This document shows positions 41,686 through 54,711 of a stretch of 64,000 nucleotides of DNA, piece by piece. The notes under the pieces were generated by a model. It worked only from the letters and a program-made list of their open reading frames with translations, did not search any database and was not told the DNA's origin. How positions within the stretch are numbered: the stretch's first letter is position 1; each line of letters starts with the position of its first letter. The stretch is from Heterotrichella gracilis (Eukaryota; Sar; Xanthophyceae; Tribonematales; Xanthonemataceae): contig JAULBX010000781.1 in the NCBI GenBank assembly GCA_032358255.1, positions 62,001 to 126,000 of the forward strand. The letters run 5' to 3'. A program made the position numbers and the translations under genes.

Positions 41686-44600
41686 ATGATCAGGATGGGA
41701 GCACCTAGTGGCGGTGTAGGCTACAAACCCCGTCTCCAGCCAGCAGCTTGGCTGCTGGTTCTGGTGACATGTGCAATTGTCAATGACAAGGGAGTGACAG
41801 GCAGCGCGCTCAGTACAAACATATACTCGAGAAGCCTTCTGCAGGTGAGAAGGTTTATTTTGTGACTTTAACCCGACTTCATGCGCTTTCTCTGGCAGGG
41901 ACAGGCAGGTCTTAGATCTTGGTTGCAGTGTGCTGTCAACATATGTATAGCATGCCGCATGGATGGTTTTGTGTGTAGACAGAACGTATTGGCATGAGGA
42001 GTGCTGGCATAGGCAAACACTTTGGACGGTCGTGCTACAGTAGAAGGAATGTATGGATTTGTTTCAACCAACTTGGACCAGGACCTGGTCATGAACTGGG
42101 CACTAATGGACTGATTGCTTGCAAGCGTCCAATACAAAACGCAGGACGTGCAAAAGATGGCACCATTGGTCAAGTGGATGTGTGTATGCAGGCACCGCTT
42201 CAGCCGTCCAGCCGCACCCTCCCCCAGCCTGTGTCCTTCTATCCACTCACAGGTGAGGTGGTGCCTCAAGGTACCAAGGCGTACCCTCATCTACTCAGTG
42301 TGGGTAAATTGAATTGCAATTTGCTGACCAGGAAACAGATGGCAGCGTCTGAATTAAGCTCTAGCAGGGTCGAATACAGTTAGGAATCGGTTTTGAACAC
42401 AGATTTATATCTTGCAGGCAGGTCTGTGGATCCGGCAATACCTGTTGTGGCTGTCCCAGGACAGGCAAACGAGACCAGCTATGAGATAATATGGCAGCCA
42501 GACCCACAGTTGGGGGTTGATGTGCTGGGCTGCAGCAAGGTGCGCAGAGGGGCAGTCAATAGTCACTACTCCCTCACAGATACTGATCATGGCATGCATA
42601 CAGCAAGGGGCACGCACAACAATAGGCGCATGACGACTGGGAATGTCTTTCTGTTTTTTGTATCTGTTTGTGAGTAAAATGTTTAGTCAGGAACGTGTAA
42701 ATTGATGGACTTGAGCACGTGGCAGCCTGGCGCCTTCAAGTTCAAAGTGGATCGTGATATCTGTTGTGCTGCTCATATGTTTGATCCACTTGCAGGCTAC
42801 GCACAGCTCCGTACAGCTGCACCCTGCTGCGTATGGCACTCAAGGACCCTTTGCTGTTAACGTCTGGGTCCAAGTGGATGACCTAAGTGGGTTGAACACA
42901 GACTATGTTCTCTCACAGTACGGATACCAGCCTGGTCGGAATGACAGCAATCCCGGGCAAATTGACCCTAATACGGTATGGTTGCGTCACATTTGTTCTA
43001 GTGCAAAGGGTATTCTGGTCCCAGGGATGGATGCGCACCCATGGTTGGTTTGTGTGAGCTGTGTAAACTGGTCACTGATGTTTCACGGATGTCGGCAGGC
43101 CCTGTTAATATCCGTGCAACAGCAGTGACGGTTTTAGACAGCTCACACAAACCAACCATGGGTGCGCGTCCAACCATTGCAGGATTGATTAGCCTAACTG
43201 AGTACCCTCTAAGAGGGTACTCAGCCTTGTGTGCCATGTGACATGTGTGCCATGTGGCATGTAGGTGGCCATCTACCTCCCAGAGAAGAACAACCCGGCG
43301 TTTGGGATTGTTCGCACAATTGTCAAGGACTCGGATGACGTGTTTGCTGGCCCGCCTTCAACCACCTTTCTGGACTCCAGTGGGCAGTATGGGCTACCTG
43401 TGTCAGGCGTGTACAACACATCCGATGGGTGGAACAAGACCGATGGGAAGTGGCACATGATTACACTCACTACCCATGAATCTGGAAGGGGTTACCGCCT
43501 CTTCATTGATGGGAGGCTGTCAGCAGAAGTTGTTGCGAACCAGTCATATGAAGGTGTGGTGGTGCAGGCCATGTGACTGGAACACTTTTTTTGAGCTATT
43601 TGTCAACCTGGTTGCATGGCATAATGGCAGGATTGGCTGATGCAGTCTGTGTCGTTAGTGGCATTAACCTGGCCCCATGTATTTTGCTTGTGTATATAGC
43701 TGGTCTACCTGTTTGCCACTGGCGTGACGCAGTGCAGCCTTGCGCACAGCGCCACTGGTGCTAGTGATCATTATTGATCTAGCAGCAATTCTTGTTCATC
43801 ACAACACGCGACAGTCGCTTTCAACCAAATTTTCTGTGTCACACAGGTGCAGGCGGGGCACTCGGAATGCCTTCTGTGCAGCTCAACATCGATGGCGGCG
43901 ACCCGCTGACCATGACGGGGCCCATGTACCTGTGTAGCCGAGCAGACAACGCCTCCACCCGGCATTTCAGTGGCAAGCTGGTGAACCTTGGCATCTGGGA
44001 CACTGCTCTGGATGGCGGGAATGTTGCCAAGCTATTTCAGCTGGTAGAGACTTGACCACTCATCATCCAGAGCTGCTGTAGTCCCGTTGGTGCATAATGT
44101 TTCATAGTGTCTTGTTGTCTAGGATGCATTGACTGCTTTTACTACTACCATGGCAGGCCTGCTGGCGTTGCGTATCCCTGTCAGTTATCTGCATGCTTCC
44201 CAAAGGTAACATGCACTCCGTTGGCTCTGTCAGACTTTTTAGGGTTATAGGGTTTCAGAGTTTCTGCCCTACCAGCACTCAACACGTTCTTGTAGGCCTT
44301 CTGCATGAGCTGGTGACCATGGTGCTCAGCACCAGGGTATACTGGTTGTGAGGCCTCCAGACTATGCAGGGCCTGAGTCTTTCCCAGTTTTGCTGACAGC
44401 AATGTTGGTGCTTCTCATCGTCTGCAGGGTCCAGACCCCTCTAGTGTGCTGGATGCCTTGAACAGCAGCGTCCCACAGCAGATGACAGTGATTGGCAACC
44501 GCTGCCTCTCCAACTGCGTGATCCAGGACCAGGGCGCAAGGATGTGCTACGCAGAAGGAGTGGGTGATTGGGAGCCATGCGCTGGAGCACAAGTAGACAA

Positions 44601-47600
44601 CACCTCTGTGAACGCCACAGAGCTGCAGCTTGAACCGCTTTCCTCAGCCACCAACACGTCATCGACACTGGCGCTGCAGACGGCTCTCAATGGAACGAAT
44701 GTCATGGGGTACTCACTGTGCAGCTTGAATGGATCTGCGCCAGAAGGTAAATGAACAGGAGATACATGTGCAGGTTTCTTGAAATAAATTTAATACTGAA
44801 GGGAACACTAGGAATGTTTCGTAGTAACATGAACCATGGCATGCATTCATGCTGGTGCTGATCGCGCTGCTGCCTAAGTGAGAGCGCTCTGTGCGCTGGA
44901 TGCAGGGGTGGATGTGGTTGCGTGCAACATGCTGGAGGTGTGTGCTGCGCTCTCTAGGTGGGAGATAGAGACTATCTTCCCTGCGTCTGGGATACAATTG
45001 GGGAGCTTGGGCGTGTGTGTGAGGCCAATCATCCCTAGCGTGATGCTGCCAGACGCTACTGTTGTGCCTCCAGCAAGGTAAAAGCCATACAGGGAGGGTG
45101 TTTGGGTTGATGCTACGAGTGTTTGCTCTGGCAACTTGCAGCATCTGATTGTAAATGTCTGTCATAATGACATTTCTGTCTAGACATTTACAATGATTGG
45201 CCTACTCTTTGCTCTGCTGTGCCTCCCACTTTTGTCACTGTTACTAAAGGCTAGCTAGCTGGTTTTGAGCAACATTGCCAGGAATGGAGGCATTCTCTGA
45301 GCAAAGAGTGTGCCAACGATATGGCTTAATTTTCCTGGTTACACTCATAACAATGGATGTCATCCATATAGGTGCCTTCAGTGCCAATATTGCAATAATT
45401 GCCCGACAATGTCAATGACATGTCTGTGCCTGCTGCTGACACCTAGCCTGATGTCATCACTGTGCGCAGGGCATTCTACCCTCTCACTGGTGGCACCTAT
45501 GCCCAGTGGCCACTGCCCTCCTCGGCAGCTGGGTCATCAACTGACGAGGGCACAGCTGTTGATTTCGAGGAAGATGACGTGTTTGGCAACGTGCCAGACT
45601 GCCTCAGGGTTCAGGATAGCAAGATCTCCTTGCCAGCAGTGCAGTACGCAAGGAGTGGTCACTTCACAGTCAATTTGTGGTTCAAACCCAGAGGCAATAG
45701 CAGCCGCCCGGCTTGCACTAACCAGACATGCCCACAGCACCAATACCTGTACTCCCACATGTCTCTGGCCAGGCAGGAGAACAGGGTCAATGATGCTGGC
45801 TGGGGACCCGATCAGGTCAGTGAAATAAATTATATACTGGCAAGGGTAATACGATAATAATAGGACCTATTATTATCTTATTATCCTTGATACTGCCCAA
45901 CCTCTTTCTGTAAGCAAATTGAGATCTGGGTTGCAAGGCATGATGCAACATTGCATGGGTTGCAACAATGTTTTGTGGCTGAAAATCATCGCCATGTGCC
46001 CTTATCTGAATCCCGCCTGCATGTATCTCCTGTGCCTCTGGCATGCCTTGCCATGTTTTTGCAGCTCCTGTGCACCACTTATCAAGTTCCACCAAGTCCC
46101 ACTGGGATGCTATCTGACTGACGTTTAACTCTTGTGTTGCACAGATTGAGGTCTACCTGCCGGACAAAACCCATCCAGATTATGGTGCGGCACTGCACTC
46201 CCTTTGCGCTCTGTCAGACTACTGTATTTAGGGTTTTAGGGTTTCTGCGCTACCGGCACGCAACACGTTCTTGTAGCCTGTCTGCATGCGTCATGCTGAC
46301 ACAGAGCTGTCATTGGCTGCAGGGCTGGTGCGCACTTATGTGAAGGACAACGACGACACTGACATTGGCACGGCGTCTGCCACGTGGCTGGACTCCGATG
46401 GTCGGGTAGCAGACTCCAGCAGGAGGACACCACCCTTGTCTTCAATGCCAGCCGGTCCCGGAGCCGACCCCACTGCTGCGCCTGCAACCTATCCAGACGT
46501 GTATGATGGGGCATGGCACATGATGACGGTGTCTTCTCAGCCAGCTGGCGGAGAGGGTTACAGGTGGGTGCACACAGAATGGAGCAGCAGATTTAATGCA
46601 TTTGATGCCCAAGCAAGTGGCTGTGCGCACTGCGCAATGGGCGGGTGGCAGCAAGGGTAATAAGATAGTAATAGGAGTATTATTCCTATTATTATCTTAT
46701 AACCCTTGGTGGCAGGGGCGCAAAGGCTTTTTAACCAGTGCCACTAAGGGTGCACCCAACAGGGTGTACTGTCCTGACTCTATGGCGTGAAAAATATTCC
46801 TGAATGGTGACGCCAGTGTACATTTGACCCACAAAAAAAAAATCTTAGTCCCAGCAACGGCGCATAATTTCTGAGGACCAGGCTCAGCGTTCTCGCGGTT
46901 TTACAGGATGTACATTGATGGCGCTCTTGTGGGGCAAGTGCTTGCCAATGGCACCTACCGCGGTGTTCCTGACAACGTCACCAAGACCATTGATGGCGGT
47001 GATCCCATGCTGCTGGATGGTAACATCACCCTGTGCACCAAGGCCAATGGGGAGGACCGGTACTATGATGGCAATGTGGCATTCCTTGGTACGGAGTCAC
47101 AGGATAGCTACAATCCACCTCTTTAGTACAGGATTATCATTGTTTCAAAATTTTGGTTTAAATTGTTTTTCATTTTTTGGGAAATCGCGTATTTTCAGTG
47201 ATCTCATTATGTAATGACTCCCATGGTATAGCGAGTTTGACACTACAATGTTTTTCACAGTAGTTGAAAGCGGCATCCCATGTGACGTCTGTATGCCCCT
47301 GCTGTAGGTGTATACGATCAGACGCTCACCCCAGACCAAGTGGCAGCCCTATACGATGCGGTTTCTGGAGTGATGTTTCCTCCTGCTGCCGATACAGTGC
47401 CGATCACTTCTGAGCAGACTTCAACTGACACTGCCAGTACAATGTCAGTCAGTGGCAAACCCTGTATTTTCCCTGCGTTCTTCAATGGGGGCGCAGTGTT
47501 TACCTGTGTCAGCATCAATGGAACAGATCAATGCCAGGTAAGGACACGAGTACATTAAAAGTCCTCCACCAAATCCCTTTGACTACGAAGATGGAATGGC

Positions 47601-50600
47601 TTTTGCTACACTCTGCTCTTGCGCTATGGCATGAATTTATTTTGGCACTAGAACGTCACACTTATTTTGCAATCGCAATACATCTAGTTATGATAAATCT
47701 AGTGGTCAGGCAGAATGCTGAAAGCAAAGCACTACAAGGCTGTAGGCTTGTTCATCAGTGTTTTTCACTCAGTGCCAATTTTGCAGGTGAGCCAAGGGGT
47801 GTGGGAGGAGTGTGCTACGCAGTCACACCTCGACGTCCAGGAGACAGTGAGTGGTGAAGCGTGCATCTTCCCAACGTTCTTCAATGGCGGGGCTGTGTTC
47901 TCCTGCGTGGTGGTCAACGGCACAAGCTCCTGCATGGTAAGTCCAGCAGAAGGTTCCTAAGCTGTGAATCACACTTCTGTGTTAAACTTTCCAGAAAAAA
48001 TCACATTTTGTTGGCAAAAAAACATGATATCTAATTTTTGCGACCATTGTTACAAATTGTTGCTGCTTTGATTTTTGTTTTTATTTTGAGAAGATATATT
48101 TTTTACTGTTGCCATTTGCTGACCTGCTTGAACATTGCAGACTGGCAACGGCACTTGGGAGGAGTGTGCAACCAGTGGTTCCAGCGCTGGCGCCTCCTCA
48201 CCGTTCTTCAACGGCAGTTCCAGCCTGGCACCGCAGGCCATGTACACCGTTTCTGGACATGTGTGCTCATTCCCTGTGTTCTACCGAGACAGTGTACTTG
48301 ATGAGTGCTTCCTGCTGGGGACTTTGAGCAAGCCCCGGTGCTGGGTGCCTGCAGCGAACGATTTTGAGGAGTGTGCAGAAGGCAGCATCAGCAGCCAGCT
48401 GGCGCCAGTGGCAGTGGAATACTTCAACAGGACAACTGTCAACGGTGCAGAGTGCAACCTTCCAAGGTAAGGATTGCAGCTACTGCAGAAATAGAATGCT
48501 ACTGCCTGTCATCAGTGATGCCTCAATGCTGCTGCAATGTGCTACAACCTGACGCAGCGCTGCTGGCTTGTTTCAGGGTGAACTATCAGACCAATGAGCT
48601 CATTACTGACTGCGAGGCTGGCCCTGGTGGGTCTTACTGCCAGCTGGGATCTGGCAAGGTTGACTTCTGCTCAAGCCTGCCGCTGGGAGACGATGGAGCT
48701 GCAGCAAAGGACATGGCCTTTGTCCAGCCCCACAACACAACTGATGGCTCAGCATGCGTCATTCCCTTTGTACACAAGTGAGTGCCTTTCGCTGTATGTA
48801 TGACCTTTGGTTGTGTATAGGTCCTTTTAAATCTGCCGTGATTTGCTCAATGGGACATTTACTGAGCATGTTGTGCTGCTGCCTTTTGCAGTGACTCCCT
48901 TTACCTGACATGCGCAAATGAAACCGGGCAGCCGCTGTGCCCTGACCAATCAGGGACCATGCGTCAGTGCGCCCCACCAGCGCCTGGAAACTGCTCATAC
49001 ATGTTCTCGACAGCTGCGGCACTGGATCGCACATTTTTAGGTGCCAAAGGACACTTTTGCTCCCTGCACGTGTCCACTGGAGGTCCTGTCACAGTGGCAC
49101 CACTGGATTTCACTGATTGTGCGGATGGATTGGTCTGCATCCCCTTTCCAGATTCCAAGCAGCTCGAGGTATCTTACTTATTACCTCACCACTGGCATGA
49201 CACTCCACCTGTGCTTTACCCCATTTTTATAGGCCAACTGATGCTCATATCATCTGTGCACAACGAGGAATTGCGTGCAATGTGAGCGCTCCACAAAACA
49301 CCTGTGTCACGTGGCTTGGTGAAACTGCTGAATTGGCAACCTGCCGGAAACTGGGCTAAAGAGGTTCATGCGTGACGCAGTGCAATGGGACAGCTGATTT
49401 GGACACCAGGCTGCAGCGCATACACCCACCAATAAGTTGTTTTGAAACTTCCCTGCAGGCTGGGTTTCCTGATCTGAGTGGCCTAGGCTTCTGCAATGAC
49501 GATCCAGATGGCGGCTTGTACAACGTCTTCCACCACCTGGCTGACTCGGATATCGCCCAGCCCATTGCTTTCTTTCCTTTGACAGCAGGCAGCATTGATT
49601 CAGTGATGCTGCCCCATTACTCTGGCATTGCTGAGAATGTGACATGGGTTTCTGACGATGCCTTTCACAACGTGGCGTACTGCAACAAGGTATAATCATC
49701 AACACACGTGCAAATTACATCAATCATTGTATTGCAGTGCACACCGTATTTTTGGATTTATCGAAATTATTGTGAATTTTCCAAGCACAACAAAATTGGG
49801 ACCCATTATTTTATGGGTATATACTTACTGTTTGATTGAGTGCAGGATGAAGAGAGCCACATAATTCTTGACAACATTCCGTACGGGGTGAATGGCCCAT
49901 TCAGCATCAATCTGTGGGTGAAACTGACTGAAGCAGGACTCGAGGGACATGATTTCCAGTACATCATATCCCACCAGAGTTCCTTCAGCTTTGACAGTGT
50001 GACCCCAAATCAGGTATGGAAAACGGGTGCTGTAGAAGTTGCTATTACCACTGGATGGTTACCTGCATGTACATGGGGATCAAACTACCCCAGCATACCT
50101 GTTAGGTATAGAGGATAGCGATCAAGGCTCTTGCTCCACTTAGCTTTCTTTCTGTGCTAGAACACAATTGCCGCATTGCATTCAAAGCTGTATGCATTGC
50201 ACCACGCCAGTGTGACTTCAACTTTTGAACAGCCAGGGCTTGATACAGCATTGGCAAGCCTGATATTCCAGCATAGAGCTTCCATTGAATGTAAAGATGG
50301 TGCCTGCACAAGCATGCCTTTATGAGCTTCAAGTCCTGGGTAATCAATGAAACAAAGCCCTTTCATGCATGCATGTACAATGGATTTTGTCACAAAACCC
50401 TGTGGCATGTGATAATGCCTCAGCAATTTTGTCTTTCAGGTTCAATTGTTGATTCCAGAGACCAGCCACCCAGCTCACGGAGTCATTCGCGCTGTTGTGC
50501 GGGACTCCACAGACACCCCTGCAAGTTACAACAATGCTACTGAGGCCATGGTATGCGCAAACCTCTGCAGCACGGTTGGGTTTCATTGCCTGGTGCTTGC

Positions 50601-53600
50601 CTGCCTGCCTGCCTGCCTGCCTGATTCAATAATTTATTTGTGTTCCGACTGACCGACTGCTGTTATGTTGTTCAGTGGCTGGACTCAGACAACACTGTCC
50701 AGCAGCTGACGCACAACCAATCAGAAGAAGAGAACCTGGTTGAGTTTGACAATGAAAAATGGCATATGGTAACAATAACCACCATTCCATTCAAGACAAA
50801 AGGTAGGGTATTTTTCATAAGTTTTCAAGTTTGAAGGTTGAAGGTCGAAAATCTCCTGTATTTTATTGACTTCATCACGTTTTAAATGTAGTGCTGGATA
50901 TTTTACCTGTAATGTTGTACTTGAGGAAAAATGTATAGTGTATGCAGCGGTCACTGGTTGATACAATGTGCGTGCCCACCTGTGGCAACTTCCATCCACC
51001 AGTTATGGACACACGACTTGCTTTTCCGTCCCGTCACAAACCATTATCAAATGCCAGGAAACTGTATTGAATCTCCCTCCTAAATACATGAATGCCTCTG
51101 GAAGACATGGTACCTGGTCCAGGAATCACCAAATTGTTTTTAAGTAATCACATTACTTTTTCCAGGTTATCGGCTGTATGTGGATGGGCAACTGGCTGGA
51201 GAGCTGCACACTGGCAGCACCACACCCAGCGGGGCGTTGGCCAGGGTGATGGGTGGCAGGCCCATGCTGGCTGATGGCAACCTTGTGCTGTGTGCTCGCG
51301 GCGACATGGAGGCCAACCGCTTCTATGATGGCAAGCTTGCGCACCTGCTGTTCTGGGATGAGGCGCTCACTGTACAGGACGTGTTTTCCATCTATGATAC
51401 CTACTCCCAAGGTACATATCAGCAAACTTTGCCCGTTAGTGTGGAGATAATTGGTGGGGTGGATGCCTGCTTGGAAACCTGTTCAAAGTTTGTAACCTAT
51501 TTATTTATTGGTTAAATAATCATTTAAGCTAAACCGCAGCTTTACATTTATGGATACTCTTTTGCAGCAATGGGCACACAAAGCACTGCAGCTGCCGAGA
51601 GCGTCACTGGTTTCTCATCGTTTGAAGGCGTGGCCTTGCCTCTAGATTCGTACAACTACGCCTGCAATGGGAGTGTTGTGGACAATGCCTGTTGGATGCA
51701 CGGCAGCCTGCAGGTGAGGAAACTATCGCAGACAATGTTGATGCCGGATGGTTGCAGTTTGTAGTTTTCAAGAAATTTAAAAAGCAAATTGCCTCTAGAG
51801 GAGCGTAGGTGGCCAGCTTCAAGTTAGCAGCACTCCTCAAGCTGTCGCCAGCGTCGTCCACATGTGCTAGTGCCTGTCAATCCATCTCTCAATTCTGCGT
51901 ACTGCCTTGGCTAAGCTATTCAATAGTCAGTGACAATACAGTGCACCTAAGGCTTAAGCCTGGTCCATTTTAAAGCTGTGAACCTGCTACTTGCACTGGG
52001 AGTTGGGATGAGTTACATCCTAGATTGCAAATGCTTGCGATATTTTGTCTGGTCATGAATCCTTTAGGCCGTTTACTGAGAAAAGTGTTCCCAATCTGCA
52101 GAATGCGTCTGATGGCTGTTTGGCGGACAGCCAGTGCATGGCGTTTGTGTACTACCCAAATGGCACAGCTAGGAATGCAGAGCCAGCAGCTGCGTTCAAA
52201 ACCTTTTCAACTTCATTGGACCTGAATTCATCAGACACACAGAGTACAACGAACACAGTCCTGTATGTCAAGAATCCAGATCAAGGTGGGGTGGGTGTGT
52301 CTGGTGCAAGCCCCTTAGATTCCCCAGCATCGACTGAGGTCTACAGCACCAACAGCAAGGAAACCCTGGCGATTGCTCTCACCTGCGGTGTGGTAGGAGG
52401 ACTGCTGCTGCTGGGGGTGATCTTTGTGGTTCTTGCCAAGCGCCGCAGGCGCAGACCAATGTGAGTCACCGTGTGCATTTTACAGTTGAAATTGAGTACT
52501 TAATATGCCATACAAGATGCCATGACCACACAACTTGCGGTAAAACAGCACTGCATTGCATATCTGTTGTTGATGCACCAAATTGTCACGAGCCTACGAG
52601 ACGCATGTCAGATTACCGTTGAAAACAAGGGCTATATTGAATATTTGTCTGGTTGTTGTTTGAACTTCATTTTTACATCAATGTATAAATATCATAATAA
52701 TATGTAATGTTTTTATTGTCTAATTCAATTATGGATGTGCACTATTTAACAGCGTGTTACTCACCACCAGACTGCGCAATGGCATCATTTGGTCCAAATG
52801 CAGTCCAGGACTGTAGCATTCAGATTACAAGATCAAAATTGCCTGACTTACAAAACGTGCAGGGCCTTCGCTCCATTCAAGGACGTTGCGCAACCCCCTC
52901 CTGACGACGATTTGGAGCGCAACAACAGCATCAATGGGCGACCAGGGCATGGCTACGAGCTGACATCCGTCCAGCTACAGAAGGGGCGCACTGAAATTGG
53001 GCAGACAACCCCAAATGGCAGCCCAATCGGCAGCGCTCAGAAGGGACCCACCTTTGCCGCCCCGTATGCGTTCACGCGGCAAGACAGCACTGGGGAGTAC
53101 AACACCATGCACAACGGGAGCCCTGTTGGCGCAGGCAAGGGTGGTGCACAGTCCCGACCTGTGCAGGTACTGGAAAATGAGAACAAAAGTGCATTCATAT
53201 TTTGCAAAAAGAGTGGAACACATGCCTCAGTGTTTGTTTTGTTAACGCAAAAGATGAGCAACAGCAATAGACTGTGGAGTGTATGGAAAGTTGTCAGGGC
53301 TCCCATGATGGGGAGGGAAGATTGAGTGGTAATAAGTGCAGCAAAAGCATGTGAAAGGATTGTCATCATGGTATTGCATGGAAGGCATGCGCATGGTGCC
53401 GCCCCAGACTGAAACAAGTTTCTTGTGCCGTGCCTGCAGAGGCTAGACAGCACATCCCTGCTGCCAGTCACTGGCAACAACACACCCGCAGCTGCGGAAC
53501 TGCCTGTCTCCACCATCCTCGGCAACCTGCCACCCTCCCAATCTGCCAGCCCTGGCATTGGTGTGGCAGGTCAGCAAGGGCGCCAGAGCCTCAAGATCAA

Positions 53601-53763
53601 GCCCTATGGCGGCCCCCCAGCCTCCCCATTGGTGCCGCAGCCTGACTCGCCTCCTATCCCGCCCCCGGCGCCTGTCGGCAGCCTCGGGAGGTCTTTTTCG
53701 CAGCTGGGAGGAGGGTCTGAGGGGCTCAAGAGCAGGGGTTCCAAGTCTGTGGGCCAGCCATGA
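41686..53763 (+). CDS. Large LamG/four-cysteine-module/PAN-like receptor (gene B)
   Basis: Twenty-six exons in phase (1795 aa): 41686-41844, 42192-42252, 42418-42539, 42796-42975, 43265-43553, 43847-44043, 44428-44746, 44906-44957, 45470-45815, 46145-46184, 46323-46563, 46907-47088, 47308-47537, 47787-47936, 48141-48466, 48577-48777, 48892-49168, 49459-49689, 49846-50013, 50440-50550, 50676-50802, 51166-51411, 51568-51713, 52102-52460, 52863-53166, 53440-53763. After a signal peptide come three LamG-like domains (about 70-336, 460-748, 1125-1418), each opened by a FYPLT-type motif and containing (F/A)(S/T)VNLW and WHM(I/M/V)T strands. One (337-460) and about five (748-1124) four-cysteine modules separate them (TVSGEACIFPTFFNGGAVFS type). 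A PAN-like stretch (SDGCLADSQCMAFVYYPNG), one helix (about 1556-1579) with stop-transfer KRRRRR, and a 215-residue Pro/Gly/Ser tail end the protein. Predicted plasma-membrane adhesin or receptor; ligand unknown. Confidence 0.78.
43029..43171. ncRNA. 143-nt intronic foldback hairpin
   Basis: In the intron 42976-43264, arms of about 62 bases pair with roughly eight mismatches around a loop of about 19 bases. The outer arms (GCGCACCCATGGTTGGTTTG and complement) are near perfect. The shape is like a long miRNA/hpRNA precursor or a foldback transposon relic. Confidence 0.7.
43199..43222. repeat. Short palindrome next to the 143-nt foldback
   Basis: GAGTACCCTC and GAGGGTACTC flank a three-base loop: a 10-bp perfect stem. 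Confidence 0.85.
44213..44308 (+). repeat. Telobox-containing intron repeat, copy 1
   Basis: Shared with 46195-46287 in another intron of the same gene: gctctgtcagact, a pair of TTAGGG motifs, then cacgttcttgtag and ctgcatg in the same order. Confidence 0.85.
45841..45889. mobile_element. MITE-like AT-rich foldback, copy 1
   Basis: Inverted arms CAAGGGTAATA...ATAATAGG and CCTATTATTATCTTATTATC...TTG with almost no loop. It is related to 46652-46708. Confidence 0.6.
46195..46287 (+). repeat. Telobox-containing intron repeat, copy 2
   Basis: Partner of 44213-44308; the two are largely alignable over 90 bases. Confidence 0.85.
46652..46708. mobile_element. MITE-like AT-rich foldback, copy 2
   Basis: Arms CAAGGGTAATAAGATAGTAA and its near complement, with a seven-base loop. 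It is homologous in arms and termini to 45841-45889. Confidence 0.6.
50598..50623 (+). repeat. TGCC microsatellite
   Basis: About six tandem TGCC units in an intron of gene B. Confidence 0.9.
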
Positions 53764-54711
53764 AGGCTGCAGCTCTTCAGTGGGTCAGACTGACCGGTTT
53801 TGTTTGCATGTGGCGCAGCTTGCTGGAGGGCTGAAGACTGGCTGCAACTGTCAGGGGCTGTCTGACTGTCACAATCCTTGTAGCTTCATAGATGCACCTG
53901 TCACAGCACCCATGCAGCTGGAGTGGACTTGTGAAAGATACAGGACGACATGTACCAAAGCAAATGCCTATTTTCAGTGGCTTTCATGTGGTCTGATCCC
54001 GGATGTTTTAGATGAACAGATTGCATGCATCACGTAAACCGTTTATTGGCAATGCTGATTAGTGAATATGCGAGATGTGCCTGCCAGTGGCATTACGTTG
54101 AATAGTAGATGCACCAGACTGGCGTAGGTGTCATTGACAAGGCTTGGCCGCTGCGGCATTCATTGTGTCACATGTATACATGTCCTTTGTTGCATTATCA
54201 CTCAAAGCATTGCCATGTTCTCTGCAGCCCGTGCCTGGGCGATCAAGGCAGGCCTAGTGTGGACCTGGTCTCAATTGTTACTTTAGACAAGTACTAGGCA
54301 GCGTTGGGGGACCTTTCAAAGGCTTAACAGGTTCAAGCAATGCACATAGTCGATCGACGTCACTGCCAAGTCTGGGTTTGACATTATGTTGCGCCCAAAT
54401 TAATTGTTTGTTACATGATATGCATGCCATTTGTGTGATATAATACACCACAGTAGACCACAGTAGTTTGGAAATTCATGTCTGCTTGCTTACAGCTAGA
54501 GTGAATCCTCAAGCCGCCGTGCTGCAGTGACTGGTGCAACAGTTGTATGTACAATGTATATTATAATATCCAGTAACAGTCTCTGTAAACTAGACCCACA
54601 GCATGCATGCATGTGGACACAATGCTTTGTAAACAGCCAGCACTGGCTCAAAAGAAAAATCCATTGCAGTAATTGTCTACTGGTGCAGTTTGACCTGAAA
54701 TCTAGAAGACT
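53764..54711. other. Intergenic region between convergent gene B and JmjC gene
   Basis: 3' flanks of both genes. No coding exon, RNA gene or strong repeat. Confidence 0.55.
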
